From Typha latifolia (taxonomy: Eukaryota > Streptophyta > Magnoliopsida > Poales > Typhaceae), in assembly GCA_019914945.1 (NCBI GenBank), contig CM034108.1:7698001-7762000 (forward strand): 64,000 bases of DNA, written 5' to 3'. The notes beneath the pieces are model-generated. The model worked only from the letters and a program-made list of their open reading frames with translations, ran no database searches and was not told the origin of the DNA. The position numbers were made by a program, and so were the translations under genes. Of the stretch, positions 1-10,640 are shown one piece after another; within the stretch, counting starts at the first letter, position 1, and every line of letters begins with the position of its first letter.

Positions 1-484
1 TCATGATGAGATATTTTAAAGCAAGGATGAGGTGAGCTATAGACGTGAAGCAGTATAGAAGATAATTTAACCAGACTTTGAGTTATATTGTTGTTTATTA
101 TATTTGTACCTTATTGTATCAGATGATGATTTGTATAGTACATGTCAGATTATAGAGCACTCGTGTATTAGTTGTTTAGTTGTATCTTGATGGTTTGTTG
201 TGGCCTGTGTGGGCCCTGCCAGATTATGTAGTGGTCTAGTGTATATTATTATGGACTTGGATATTCATATGTTAACAAGTTTATCTGGTTGATAGTATGA
301 TGTATTTGGTGATGGATTATGCGATCATGGATAGGTTAACAAGTTTTTTTGATGATGTCATGATTATATGTGCACACGAGAGTATCTATACGTGATGCGC
401 CCCGCTCGACTTGTCGCGTGCGCCGCACGTGCCGCGCGGGCGCGTGGGCATGCACGTGCTCGTGCTGGGCGGGAGGGCGTTATA
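1..484 (+). repeat. A-family LTR, 3' terminal part (cut by window edge)
   Basis: This stretch aligns by eye, in the same orientation, with the last ~480 bases of the A-family LTRs ending at 13090 and 48383. All share the GC-rich tail with GCCCCGC and the closing GGGCGTTA motif. The terminal ACA has decayed to ATA here. The left part lies outside the window, so its target-site duplication cannot be checked. It meets an oppositely oriented A LTR at about 485. Confidence 0.8.
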
Positions 485-3400
485 GTTCAGGTGGTAGTTA
501 TGAGCAAAAGACTCAGTGAATAAACCTTACCCCAAATCAGTGATGCCAAATAGAGAGTAAATCATGTACTGGATAATATGAATCAGAAAGAGTATCATGT
601 CATGAATGAGTAAATGAATGTGTCATCAATAATACATAAATGAAATATAGATAACATGTCATAACTGATAAGAATACATAATCCTCGACAATGAATAAAC
701 AAGTCACCACGTCATATGATCCTCATAACTCTCTCTCAAATATGATATATGATGCATGCCGACCATGACAATGCTATGATATCAAATGCAATCATATGTG
801 ATGTATATTGACCACTCAATAATCAGGTATGTCAGATAATAATGAAATCATATGCATTTCTCAACATCACGATCATCACCGACATCTCGGTATAATATCA
901 TCATACTAGACCACTATGCAAAGTCAATACCCGGTATCCGGTCTCAACATCATGTCCAAAGGCTTAGAGCATACTCCACCACCCGCAAGAGTATCTCTAA
1001 TATAACCATACCCCGCCACCCGCTAGGGTATCAACATTCTCTAATATGCCCTAGCGAACGGCATGTGTCCGAATGTCTACTGTGCACACAGACTAACGAC
1101 CTCAGATGTAAGGCCAACAGGATCGCGACTATGTCGCACTCCCTAACCCTCGCGCCCACTCGGGTATCCTCACGCTTTCTATCAACTATCCTATCAATCA
1201 CATTTCATGCTTTCCTTCTAAATGACAAATCAAATGCATATATCCAGTACGATAACAAGCCATGCATAACATGAATTTAGGTGGAATAGGAATCAAGAGA
1301 AAATGATGCAATGTAGTCTCCAACTGTATTGTCAACACATGCATACTCATGCTAATCTATCACATGTATACTCATGCTACATATCAACTCGGTAAACAAT
1401 CGTAACAGTAGAATCATCTCTAATCATCTATATATATATCACCAATGTACTCATATCCCAAATCAGCATAATCGAATGCATGATAACATATGCTCGACTG
1501 TAATCATCTCTAGATAAAATCATATAATCATGCTGGAGGCCAAAACATGCGTGTACATAAGATATAATATATCCTAATTTGAGAAAGGCGTCTAGGGGAT
1601 AAAACTACTCACATCTTATTAGAAGACTCAACACACGTATCCCTCGGGTCCATCAATCAATTGCCACTCGACGCTGGTGAGATCCTCGGGGTCTCAAATA
1701 ACGGGGTTCAGAGTCTGAAAATGTTTAATTAACATAAAGTTAGTTGTTTATCTGATTATAATTCGTTCGAGTAAAATATGATATTTTATTAGGTTTAATA
1801 TTGATTAGATTTATAGGATAAATTTAGTTATGGCAATATTAATATGCTATTTATATTTATTTAATAAAATTCTAATTTAGTAATTATAGAAAATAAGTAT
1901 ATAGTAATTTATCTCCTTTTTATAAATAACCAAGACGTCTATATATATGATTTAATAAAAATATAATTATAGAATAATATTATTACTAGTTATTTTGTAA
2001 TACTTACTCTTATTTAACTAATCCTAGATTATACATAAAATAATCATTATCCTATTATACAAAAATAATCTGCAATTCTAGTATTCCATTTTATACAAAC
2101 TATTAGACAATATTAATATACTAAAAATAGACATATATAATATAAGTTAAATATAAATATAAGATTACATATATTCACTAATAAATAATAACTAAAACTC
2201 TAAATAAATTTATAGGCAATATTTATAATTGTAATTAATAAATTATTATACTAAAATGCTTAGTAAAATTATATTAGTTATAAATTATCAAAATAATTAC
2301 CTAAATAGACTATGTTACTTATCATTAGGAAGTAATTATATAAAAATAATAATAATAATAGTCCTCTTCCAACACTGTCTGCTACACAACAAAAGGAGGA
2401 GGAGGGCCAAGAATGGAGAAGAAGAAGAGAGGAAGGAGAAGAGAAAGAAAGAAAGAAGAAAGAAGAAGAAGAAGAAGAAGAGAAGGAAGAAGGAGGGAGG
2501 CTCACTTAGGCTGCGGCGGTGGCGACGGCGACAACGGCAGCTGGCGTTGATAAGAGAAGGGAGAGAGCTCAAGAGAGAGAGGTGATAGAGAGAGAAAGAG
2601 AGAGAGAGAGAGAGGAGGGTAAGAGAGAGAGAAGGTGGTGCGCGGCAGCGACTACGGCGACAACGAGAAGCCGTCGGCGAGGAGAGAAAGAGAGCAGTGC
2701 TAGAGAGAGAGAAAGAGAGAAGGGTAGAGAGAGAACGAGGGAGTTAGAGAGAGAGAAGGTGGTGAGAAAGGGAGAGGTGATAGAGAGAAAGAAACAGAGG
2801 AGGGTAAGAAAGAGAATGAGGGAGTTAGAGAAAGAGATGGTGGTGTGGCGGCGACGATAGCGACGGTGGCGGTAGGCCGGCGTCGGCAAGGGAAGGAGAG
2901 AAAGAGAAAGCTCGAGAGAGAGAGAGATCAAAAGAGAGAGAGAGAGAGATTTAGAGGGGGAGAGAGAGAGGCGGTGAGGGTGGTGCTGCGGCGGCGACGG
3001 TAGCGACGGCGGTGGTAGACCGGCGTCGGCAAGAAAATATGTGAGAAAAGAGAGAGAGAGAGGGAGAGAGAGAGAATATGTGAGAGAGAAAGAGAGAGAT
3101 ACATATATAAAGAGAGAGAGGGAAGGCGGTGGAGGAGGAGGAAGGGCGGTGGCTGTGGCGACGGCGGGGCCCGCTGCAGCTAGCTGGTCCGACGGTTGTG
3201 GGCGCACGTGGTGCCCCCAACACGCGCCCACGTTGCATGGCACGAGCTCGTGCCATGCACGCCAATATATATATATATATTTTATTTTATTTCTTTCTTT
3301 TTGTCTTTTTTTTTTAATTTATATATATATTTTTTTATTTTAATTATAATTATTATTTTCTTTTCTTTTCTTTTATTTTTCTTTTTTTTAGGTTATTACA
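485..3400 (-). repeat. A-family LTR, inverted, missing its 3' end
   Basis: Read on the minus strand, the unit starts TGTAATAACC at 3400 and follows the same order as the other A LTRs: a short T-rich stretch, a GC-rich block around 3130-3250, long AG/CT microsatellites (about 2400-3130), an AT-rich section, then the conserved block ending near GCTCATAACT at about 500. The last ~480 bases expected on this strand are absent. In their place is the opposite-strand tail at 1-484, so two A copies are joined head to head. The open frames inside the AG/CT tracts are compositional artefacts. The downstream sequence at 3401-3416 is Ty3 RT relic C, the likely insertion target. Confidence 0.75.
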
Positions 3401-3416
3401 GATGTGGCCTAAATAC

Positions 3417-4226
3417 TGATACGATTTGGACTTCACCGACGACGTCTCGAGCATGGATACACTTTAGCGGTGTCTTTTATTCTTATTTTAGTATTTATTT
3501 CTTAAAATAATAAGTTTTCTGTATGTCGCATTCGAACGCGGGTGAAGTGCATTCGAACGCGGTTGTGAACACCTGCATCACGTTCAGAGAGGGTGAATTG
3601 TGCGTTCGAACGTCGCGTTTGAACGCGCTGTGAACACCTGTATCGCGTTCGCAAATCCAGAGAAGTAGGAAACAGGTGTATTTGGTCGCACGTTCAAATG
3701 CCTGCATCGCGTTCGCAAAACCAGAGAAGAGCGAACTAGGTGCGTTCAAACGTGGTCGGCGATAATGTACTGTTTAGGGTTAATTTTGAATTGTTTGGTT
3801 AACCTCTAAAGGATGTGGATGGCAACCATAGAGTCATTATTGAAGAATTGAGTTTTGCCTTGCCTCCTTCGTCTTCATCACTCTCATTCTCTCAATCCTC
3901 AGTGACGCTGCTTGTAACCTCCCTCGACCGGCCAATCACCCTAGCCCCTTAGGAGTGGCCCTCTCCTCCCCCTTCTTCCAATCTACCCAACACTTGCCCT
4001 AACCCTTCCATCACTCATAACCCTTCCACTTCCGAGATCTCCATATCCGATTCGCTTGAAACTTGATTTGTTGGAAAGCTCTTTTCTGGAGCTACAACAT
4101 ATCCAAATTTCACGTCGATCTGATGGCGGCATCTTTTGGGATCTATTTACAAATTTTCGTGCCAGATCTAGCCCAGATCTTAGAATTGGAAGAGATAGAA
4201 CCTTAGCCAAAGGGGAGATCGTATCA
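3417..4226 (+). repeat. B1 5' LTR
   Basis: It begins TGATACGATT and ends GATCGTATCA, giving 9-bp near-perfect inverted ends. Positions 3526-3755 hold a cluster of GTTCGAAC-type palindromes, many decayed by CG-to-TG or CA changes. Downstream is CCTCTAAAGGATGTGG where the younger copy B2 has a TATAAAAGG box, so the promoter looks damaged. Confidence 0.85.
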
Positions 4227-4229
4227 AGC

Positions 4230-4242
4230 TGGTATCAGAGCC
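4230..4242 (+). other. Primer-binding site of B1
   Basis: TGGTATCAGAGCC lies three bases after the 5' LTR. It is the standard complement of the plant initiator tRNA-Met 3' end used by many Ty3 elements. Confidence 0.85.
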
Positions 4243-4267
4243 ACCGTTCCTCAGACACGCGCTTCCT

Positions 4268-4560
4268 ATGACGACAACCAGAGCCATGGCTGCACGGCGA
4301 GATGATGAAGAAGAGATTCTCCTAATAGAGGAGGGGGAAACGGTTGTGGGGACTTCCACCTGCGGAACCGCCCAATCAAATTGGAATATGGAAGAGCCTA
4401 GCATTCAAGTCATGTTGGGGTCTCTTTTTGAACAAATGGCCATCAACAATCAAATGATGATGGAGATGATGCGGGAAATACGAGCATGGCAATTGCAAGG
4501 CAGCATGGGGAGCCCTCTGCAACATACCCAACATCCTCCACGGCCTCCTCGTTCCCCACA
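4268..4560 (+). pseudogene. B-family gag N-terminal remnant
   Basis: The frame starts MTTTRAMAARRDDEEEILLI and continues through an EQMAINNQMMMEMMREIRA stretch, closely matching the intact-start gag copies at 30733 and 35176. The similarity stops near residue 85. The following ~950 bases do not encode the capsid domain, zinc knuckle or any pol domain. This is therefore only the N-terminal tail of a retrotransposon gag, which assembles the virus-like particle in functional relatives. The start codon is set by the conserved MTT-R-MAARRD opening just downstream of the PBS. Confidence 0.75.
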
Positions 4561-5507
4561 AAAATAGGGGAGAGTTCGACTATCCAGCAAGATCGAACTT
4601 CTGCACCCCAACCCATGGTTAGCCACAACAAATCACCACCGGCTACAATGGGATCCTCAACCATCGTAGCAGCCCTTGGAACCTCCACATCTTCCCATGC
4701 ACCGGAGACCTTGCCGACAAATTGCGAAAGGCTGGCTGCACCCTTCCCAATCCCTGTAGAAATGGTGAAGAGTCCAGCTTCAAGGCAGAAGATTCCTTCG
4801 GCGAGCTTGATGGTTGAAAAGGTTCTTTCGACGTCAGAACAGAGTTCTTCGACAAGTCGACAATCGTGCGAACCACTATTGAATGGAAGAAGACCACACA
4901 TGGTCGTTGGATATCCCTCATAAGGAATCCTCATCAGTGGTGAGGGAGATCATCCGGAACTGCGAGTTCTGGCACATGGGTCCCTTACACCACCTCCCTT
5001 TGCAACCACAACGAGTCGACAACCAGGAAGAAATCGCATATAGCTTCTAGCGACCTTCCATCATTCTCCTCGGTCAATCGACAGTCGACCGCGACAGCGT
5101 CATCACCGAGGATGACGTCGCAGCTTCCCGCTGAGCTATAACTCGAAGGAGAAGGCTGCAATCTTCGACCCACGGTGGCACCAGAAGGCTGCAATCTTCG
5201 ACCCATAGTGGCACCAGCCGCTAACAGCCCTATAAAGACCTCGTGGGCTGTTGCTTTTCTCACCCAGACGACCGAAAGCTCCCTGCCATGGCTGCGACTA
5301 AGTGAAGAAGAAGGAGATGAAGATTTTGTTTCTGTCAACCTCAGCCTTCCACAGCAGTGAACCGCCGCCACCCTAAGAGGGACCTTACCGGCAGCTATTT
5401 TAGTATTCTAGATGGTCGAAGGCTCCTTGCCGTGGATGCAACGGGACAGAGAAGAAGGACCTAAAGATTTCATTATTTGGGCCAACTTTGGCCTTCCATC
5501 GCCGTCG
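4561..5507 (+). other. Non-coding interior of B1
   Basis: I see no recognisable protein domain. There is a short tandem duplication at about 5150-5218 of a 33-base unit starting GAAGGCTGCAATCTTCGACC. The frames covering this region on both strands look compositional. Confidence 0.55.
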
Positions 5508-5891
5508 ATTGCGACTACACTGCCGGGAACATGGATACACTTTAGAGGTATCTTTTATTCTTGTTTTAGTCTTTATTTATTAAAAAAATTCACGTTCGAA
5601 CGCAGGTGGAGTGCATTTGAACGCGGTTGTGAATGCGATTGTGAATGCCTGCATCATGTCCAGAGAGTGTGAATTGTGCATTCGAACGCCACGTTTGAAC
5701 GTGTTGTGAACGCCTATCGCGTTCGCAAATCTATAGAAGTGGGAAACAGGTGCGTTCGGTCGCGTGCTCGAACGCCTGCATCTCGTTTGCAAATCCAGAG
5801 AAGAGGGAACTATGCGCGTTCGAACGCGAGCGGGCGCATTAGAACGCGGTCGGCAATAATGTACTGTTTAGGGTTAATTTTGAATTGTTTG

Positions 5892-8700
5892 TGTAATAAC
5901 CCAATGTTAAATAAATAAATAAATAAATAAAAAATTTCTGCACTGCAAGGCACGACAGCTCGTGCCATGCAGTGGCAGTAGAAATGGGCGCCACGCGCCC
6001 CAAGCGCCGGCTCGGCCAACCGGCCGAGCGAGCTAGCGCGGTGGGCCCCTGCTGCCGCCACCGCAAGCCCGCTCCCCACCGCTTCTCTCTCTCGCTCTCT
6101 CTCGGATTCATTCCCATCTTCCTCTCTTTCTCTCTCTCTCTCTCTACCCGCTGCCGCCGTCACCTATACTAGCGCCGGTGAGCTTCCCTTCTTCTCTTTC
6201 TCTCTTTCTCTCTTTATCTCTCTCTATCTCTCTCTCTCTCTCTGTCTCTCTCTCTCTTTCTACCTCTCTCTCTCTATCTCTCTTTCTCTCTTTGTCAGCT
6301 TTCTCTTGAACCGCTGATGGATTGAGCCGTCGGCGAGAGGCTGGCCGCTGTGTGGCCACCAGCGGCCGCACCCCTCCCCTATGGCCCAACCTTCTTCTTC
6401 TTCTTTCTTATTCTTCTCTTTCTTCTTCTTCTCCTTCTTCTTCTCCTTCTTCTTCTTCTTCTCTTTCTTCTTCTTCTCCTCCTCCTTCTTCCCTTATCTT
6501 CCTAGCTGCACCCTGCAAGGGGTGCTAGGCTCGGCCCAGCGCCTTGTTGTGCATGGTGCTGGGCTGAGCCCAGCACTATATGTATATATATATATATATG
6601 TACAATTAGTTTAGCTTAGTTAATTTAATGTATTTAGGTTATACAAATTAAATCTAATTATATCATAGTTAGTATATAATTCTAATTATATCATGTTTAG
6701 CAAAATACCAGCAATATAAATTACTATTTTAATCCTAAGTAGGTAATAGAAATTATTAGGGTTATGTACGTATATTCTTACATAATTAATTGCAGTAACT
6801 TAATTCTTATTTTCTTAATTATCAAAGAGAATAATGGATAGATAAAATATATTTTAAATACACTATTAAATAATATAATTATGATTAATAAATAACAAAA
6901 ACAAATATAGAAATGAAGAGTACATAATTACAACAAGAAACTATCCTTTTGTCAGGTTAATTTTAATTAATAGAAAGATTGACATATTTGTTATAAATAA
7001 TTTCAGATTTCGACCCCCCTGTTCAAGACCCTGTGGACCTAGCTATCAAGGCTTGATCGTTATTGTAGCAGCGTGAACGAGTGGTGGTTGCAGTGGTGTG
7101 AGTAGTCTTATCCCCTAGAAGCCTTTCTCAAATTAGGATATATTATATCTTATGTACACGCATGTTTTGGCATCCAGCATGATTATATGATTTTATCTAG
7201 AGATGATTTCAGTCAAGCATATTTTATCATACATTTGATTACGCTGATCTGAGATATGAGTACATTGGTGATATTTAGAGATGATTATACTGTTATGGTT
7301 TTTATATTGGGATGATCTCCATCATGAGTATGCATGTGATAGACTAGCAAAAGTATACATGGTTAGAGTTGGCATTGCATCATTTTTTTCTCAGCTTTTT
7401 TACCACCTAAATTCTTGAGTTGCATGATCCGTTGTCGTACTAGATATATGCATATGATTTATCATGTATAGGAAATCATAAAAGCACATGTGTATGTGAT
7501 GTGATGTGATATGATGTGATGGGCTAGAACCGTATCTGGTCCGGACTAGTACTGGACATACTCTTAGCGTATAGCAGAGTATGGTGATGGCTGATGGTTG
7601 TACTCTTAGCGTATGACAGGGTACAACTATCATTGATATACCATTAGCGTATGACAAGGTATGATTACTTTCTTCTGAGATACCCTTAGCGTATGGCAGG
7701 GTATGATTTATCTACAGAGATACCCTTAGTGTATGGCAGGGTATGATTTATCTCTAGAGATACTCTTAGCGTATGACAGGGTATGCTCTGAGCTTGTGAC
7801 ATGATGTGTATCGACTTTGGGGCCGCGTACCGTAGTCCAACATGGTGGATGATATTTAGAGTTGAGACGGTTGATTGTGATAGTGAGAGATATGCGGATT
7901 ATATCTGGCCTCGACATATCCGATTATCTAGTGGTTGGCATGCATCATGCATCATCATTGATGTGACTAGTTTCATTATTGTTATACATGATATGTCGTT
8001 ATATTCGGTGATGTTATATGGTAATTTATTATGTGATATATTTATTTTTAGTTGAGGATATAATATGCTCATTCATGAGAATTAATTTCATTCATATATA
8101 TGTCATTGAGGATACATATATACATGTTTATACATGGCATCATGCTACTTTCTTATTCATATTATCCAGTACATGATTTACTCTCTGTTTGGCATCACTA
8201 ATTTGGGGTAAGGTCTAATCGCTGAGCCTTTAGTTCATGACTTTCTTTGTTTTCTCCTTTCCAAAAACCCAGGTGAGTGAGTGGAGCAGGATACTCCCTT
8301 AGAGACCTTGCAAGTGGGTAAAGAGTAGTGTGGTTAGTGTTTTGCGCTAGATGAGTTCTCTTATTTGATGTATTAGTGGACATCCTCCAAGTATGTCTTT
8401 ATCCTTGTCTTATATTCTAGCAGGTGACTTTGTACTTGTATAATGATGTATATACCACCGTTGTGTATATGTAGTTGTGAAAAGCTCTTGATGATGTGTT
8501 GTGGCTTGTGTGGGGCCCATGTAGGGTTATTTGTATGCTATTGATAGTTAAACTTGAGTTATTCTCTATTTAAATGTTGTGGATAAAATCATGATGTTAC
8601 TATAGGTTTATTTAATTGTCAGTATCTAACTAAATGGTCAGGTGCTATGCACATGCCGTGTGGGCTCGTGCCATGTACGTGTTTAGAGTTGGGTGTCACA
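5892..8700 (+). mobile_element. A-family solo LTR (A3) with 5-bp TSD
   Basis: It runs TGTAATAACCC to GGGTGTCACA, 2809 bp. GTTTG is duplicated at 5887-5891 and 8701-8705. The uninterrupted B LTR at about 3790 reads TTGTTTGGTTA, confirming a clean insertion. There is no internal coding region, so it is a solo LTR from LTR-LTR recombination. It contains CT tracts (6075-6300), TTC-rich sequence (6390-6495), a (TA)n near 6580 and a hairpin array at 7559-7785. Confidence 0.9.
7559..7785 (+). repeat. Tandem array of ~40-bp hairpin units inside A3
   Basis: Six units start near 7559, 7601, 7639, 7681, 7721 and 7761. Each carries the inverted repeat TACCCT..AGGGTA around a TAGCGTATGGC-like loop. The equivalent positions in A4 (about 12030-12095) and A7 (about 47310-47370) have only about two units. 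Confidence 0.8.
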
Positions 8701-9277
8701 GTTTGGTTAGCCTCTAAAGGATGTGGATGGCAACCATATAATCATTATTGAATAATTGAGTTTTGCCTTGCCTTCTTCGTCTTCTTCGCTCTCGTTCTCA
8801 AAATCCCCGCGACGCCGCTTTCTAACCTCCCTTGACCGGCCAATCACCTTAGTCCCTTAGGGGTGGCCCTCTCCTCCCCCTTCTTCCAATCTACCCAACA
8901 CTTGCCCTAACCCTTCCATCAACCATAACCCTTCCACCACAACTTTTAACCGGTGCCACCCCATTAACGCTGGTCCACCTCTAACCACCACCATCCTAGG
9001 ATCTTGTGCCTCCATCCACGGATCCTGATCAGACCCCCTGATGTTCATCAAATAATCAGATGATATCTCAAGATCCCCATATCCGATTTGCCTGAAACTT
9101 GATTTGTTCGAAAGCTCTCTTCTGGGGCTACAACTTATCCAAATTTCACATTAATTTGACCACGACATCTTTCAAGATCTATTTACAAAGTTTCGTGCGA
9201 GATCTAGTCCAGATCGTATCAAATACTCCAATTGGAAGAGATCGAACCTTAGCCAAAGGGGAGATCGTATCAAATAC
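8701..9277 (+). repeat. Distal part of the B1 3' LTR plus TSD
   Basis: After the A3 insertion, B-LTR sequence resumes (GTTTGGTTAGCC) and runs to GATCGTATCA. Just before the end, the motif ATACTCCAATTG occurs twice, once inside the LTR (about 9226) and once across the TSD (about 9274), with GGGAGATCGTATCA between them. Confidence 0.7.
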
Positions 9278-9770
9278 TCCAATTGTGGTACTCCCCATAG
9301 GCACTTGGACTTCTTGATCTTCAGCTAGTTTTGCTCCAACAAATTCAGCACATCCTTCAAATGCTGCCAATGCACCAATTCAGTCCTATTATACACCAAA
9401 AGTCATCAAAGAATACCAAAATATACCTTCACAATAGAGGCTAAAATATATCATTTATGAGGCCTTGAAAAGAAGCTGGAGCATTGGTGAGACCAAAAGT
9501 CATCACCTGGAGTTCGAAATGCAATCTTGTGCACATCCGTCGAGTGAACTCTAATTTGATGATACCCGGCCCTCAAGTCAAGCTTGCCAAATATAGTTGC
9601 CTCTACAAGCTCGTCCAGCAGCTCCTCCATAACTAGAATGAGGTACCAGTCCTTGACAGTAATAGCATTTAGTGATTGATAGTTGACACAAAAATGCCAT
9701 GTTCCGTCCTTTTTCGCACCAATAGCACGGGCGATGAGTATGAGCTATGACTTTGTTGAATGAGGCCTTG
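9278..9770 (-). pseudogene. Ty3/gypsy reverse transcriptase relic C, middle part
   Basis: Minus-strand translation gives RT landmarks: a VNYQSLNAITVKD-like stretch, an [17 protein letters not shown] core and part of the following KIAFRT region. These belong to the polymerase that copies retrotransposon RNA into DNA. The frame is broken by several changes. It is the same gene as 13091-13723, split by the A4 solo LTR, and a few more codons survive at 3401-3416 beyond B1. No catalytic YxDD-type motif remains within the window. C is one of the oldest elements here, since it hosts A, B and D insertions. Confidence 0.8.
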
Positions 9771-9988
9771 TGTACCAACCTATCCTTAAAAAAAAATTTA
9801 ATCTTTGCATGAGCACGATGTGGCCAGCCACAGTGTGGCCGGCCTCGTGCCCATGCAATGGGGCATAGCATGGGGGGATGCCATGTACCCCCTCGCGTCG
9901 ACGTAGCCAACCGGCTGTGGCCAATTGGCTGCGGCAGGCCCTAGCACCGCCGCAGCCACCGTCAACCCCTCCCACCGCCTCTCTTTCT

Positions 9989-9991
<3 letters not shown>

Positions 9992-10030
<39 letters not shown>
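9992..10030 (+). repeat. (TA)n microsatellite
   Basis: About 19 uninterrupted TA units lie inside A4, next to the GC-rich block. Confidence 0.95.
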
Positions 10031-10033
<3 letters not shown>

Positions 10034-10287
10034 CCTCCCACTTCCGACCCGCCGCCACTGTCGTCGTGCTACTGCAAGTGAGCCTCCTCTTTCTTCCTCT
10101 TCCTTCTCTCTCTCTCTATCACTATCTCCTCTCTCTTTCTCTATTTCTTGCCTCGAGCTCGGGTTCGCCGGAGCCGAGCCATCGGTGAGAGGCTGACCGC
10201 TGGATGGCCACCAGCGGCCAGTGCCCTCCCCGCTAGCCCAGGTCCACAAACCCCCTCCCTTACCTTCTCTCTTTCTTCTCTTCCTCT

Positions 10288-10640
10288 TCTCTTCTTCTTC
10301 TTCTTCTTCTTCTTCTTCTTCTTCTTTCTTCTTTCTTCTTATTTCTTATTTCTTCTTCTTCTTCTTCTTCTTCTTCTTCTTCTTCGTCTTGTTCTTCTTC
10401 TTCTTTCTTCTTTCTTCTTATTTCTTATTTCTTCTTCTTCTTCTTCTTCTTCTTCTTCTTCTTCTTCTTCTTCTTCTTCTTCTTCTTCTTCTTCTTTCTT
10501 CTTTCTTCTTTCTTCTTATTTCTTATTTCTTCTTCTTCTTCTTCTTCTTCTTCTTCTTCTTCTTCTTCTTCTTCTTCTTCTTCTTCTTCGTCTTCTTCTT
10601 CTTCTTCTTCTTTCTTTCTTTCTTTCTTTCTTTTTTCTTC
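10288..10640 (+). repeat. Long TTC/GAA tract
   Basis: About 350 bases are almost purely pyrimidine on the plus strand, mostly perfect TTC triplets. Three TTTCTTCTTTCTTCTTATTTC-like interruptions show it also grew by duplication of a larger block. The Phe/Ser/Leu-rich (and, on the other strand, Glu/Lys-rich) open frames here are artefacts of the repeat. Confidence 0.95.

Larger units (their letters stand above)
3417..9272 (+). mobile_element. B1: non-autonomous Ty3/gypsy-type element with intact TSD and a nested A LTR
   Basis: The element has a 5' LTR (3417-4226), a tRNA-Met-type PBS, a gag remnant, about 0.95 kb of largely non-coding filler and a 3' LTR ending at 9272. The flanking direct repeat AATAC (3412-3416 and 9273-9277) defines both ends. 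Without the nested A solo LTR (5892-8700) and its duplicated target, the element is about 3.0 kb and has no protease, RT or integrase. It would have needed proteins from another source to move. It sits in the minus-strand RT of relic C: sequence encoding a GVPQLEYLGHI-like stretch continues across the site once the element is removed. Confidence 0.85.
5508..9272 (+). repeat. B1 3' LTR, interrupted by A solo LTR
   Basis: The match to the 5' LTR is clear from about 5530 (ACATGGATACACTTTAGAGG) to 5891 and resumes at 8706. The first ~25 bases are degenerate, so the start is approximate. The GTTCGAAC cluster lies at 5590-5850. The LTR ends GATCGTATCA at 9272 with no extra PBS-like unit. Confidence 0.75.

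Noticed and set aside
2256..3343. Several overlapping open frames in AG/CT-rich sequence on both strands
   Set aside because: They are Arg/Glu- or Ser/Leu-only translations of microsatellites inside an A LTR, without domains.
4230..4242. Possible tRNA gene fragments at TGGTATCAGAGCC sites
   Set aside because: These are primer-binding sites next to LTR ends and have no clover-leaf partner sequences.
4985..5371. 128-codon minus-strand frame inside B1
   Set aside because: It lies in filler with a 33-base duplication and no domain, so coding is not supported.
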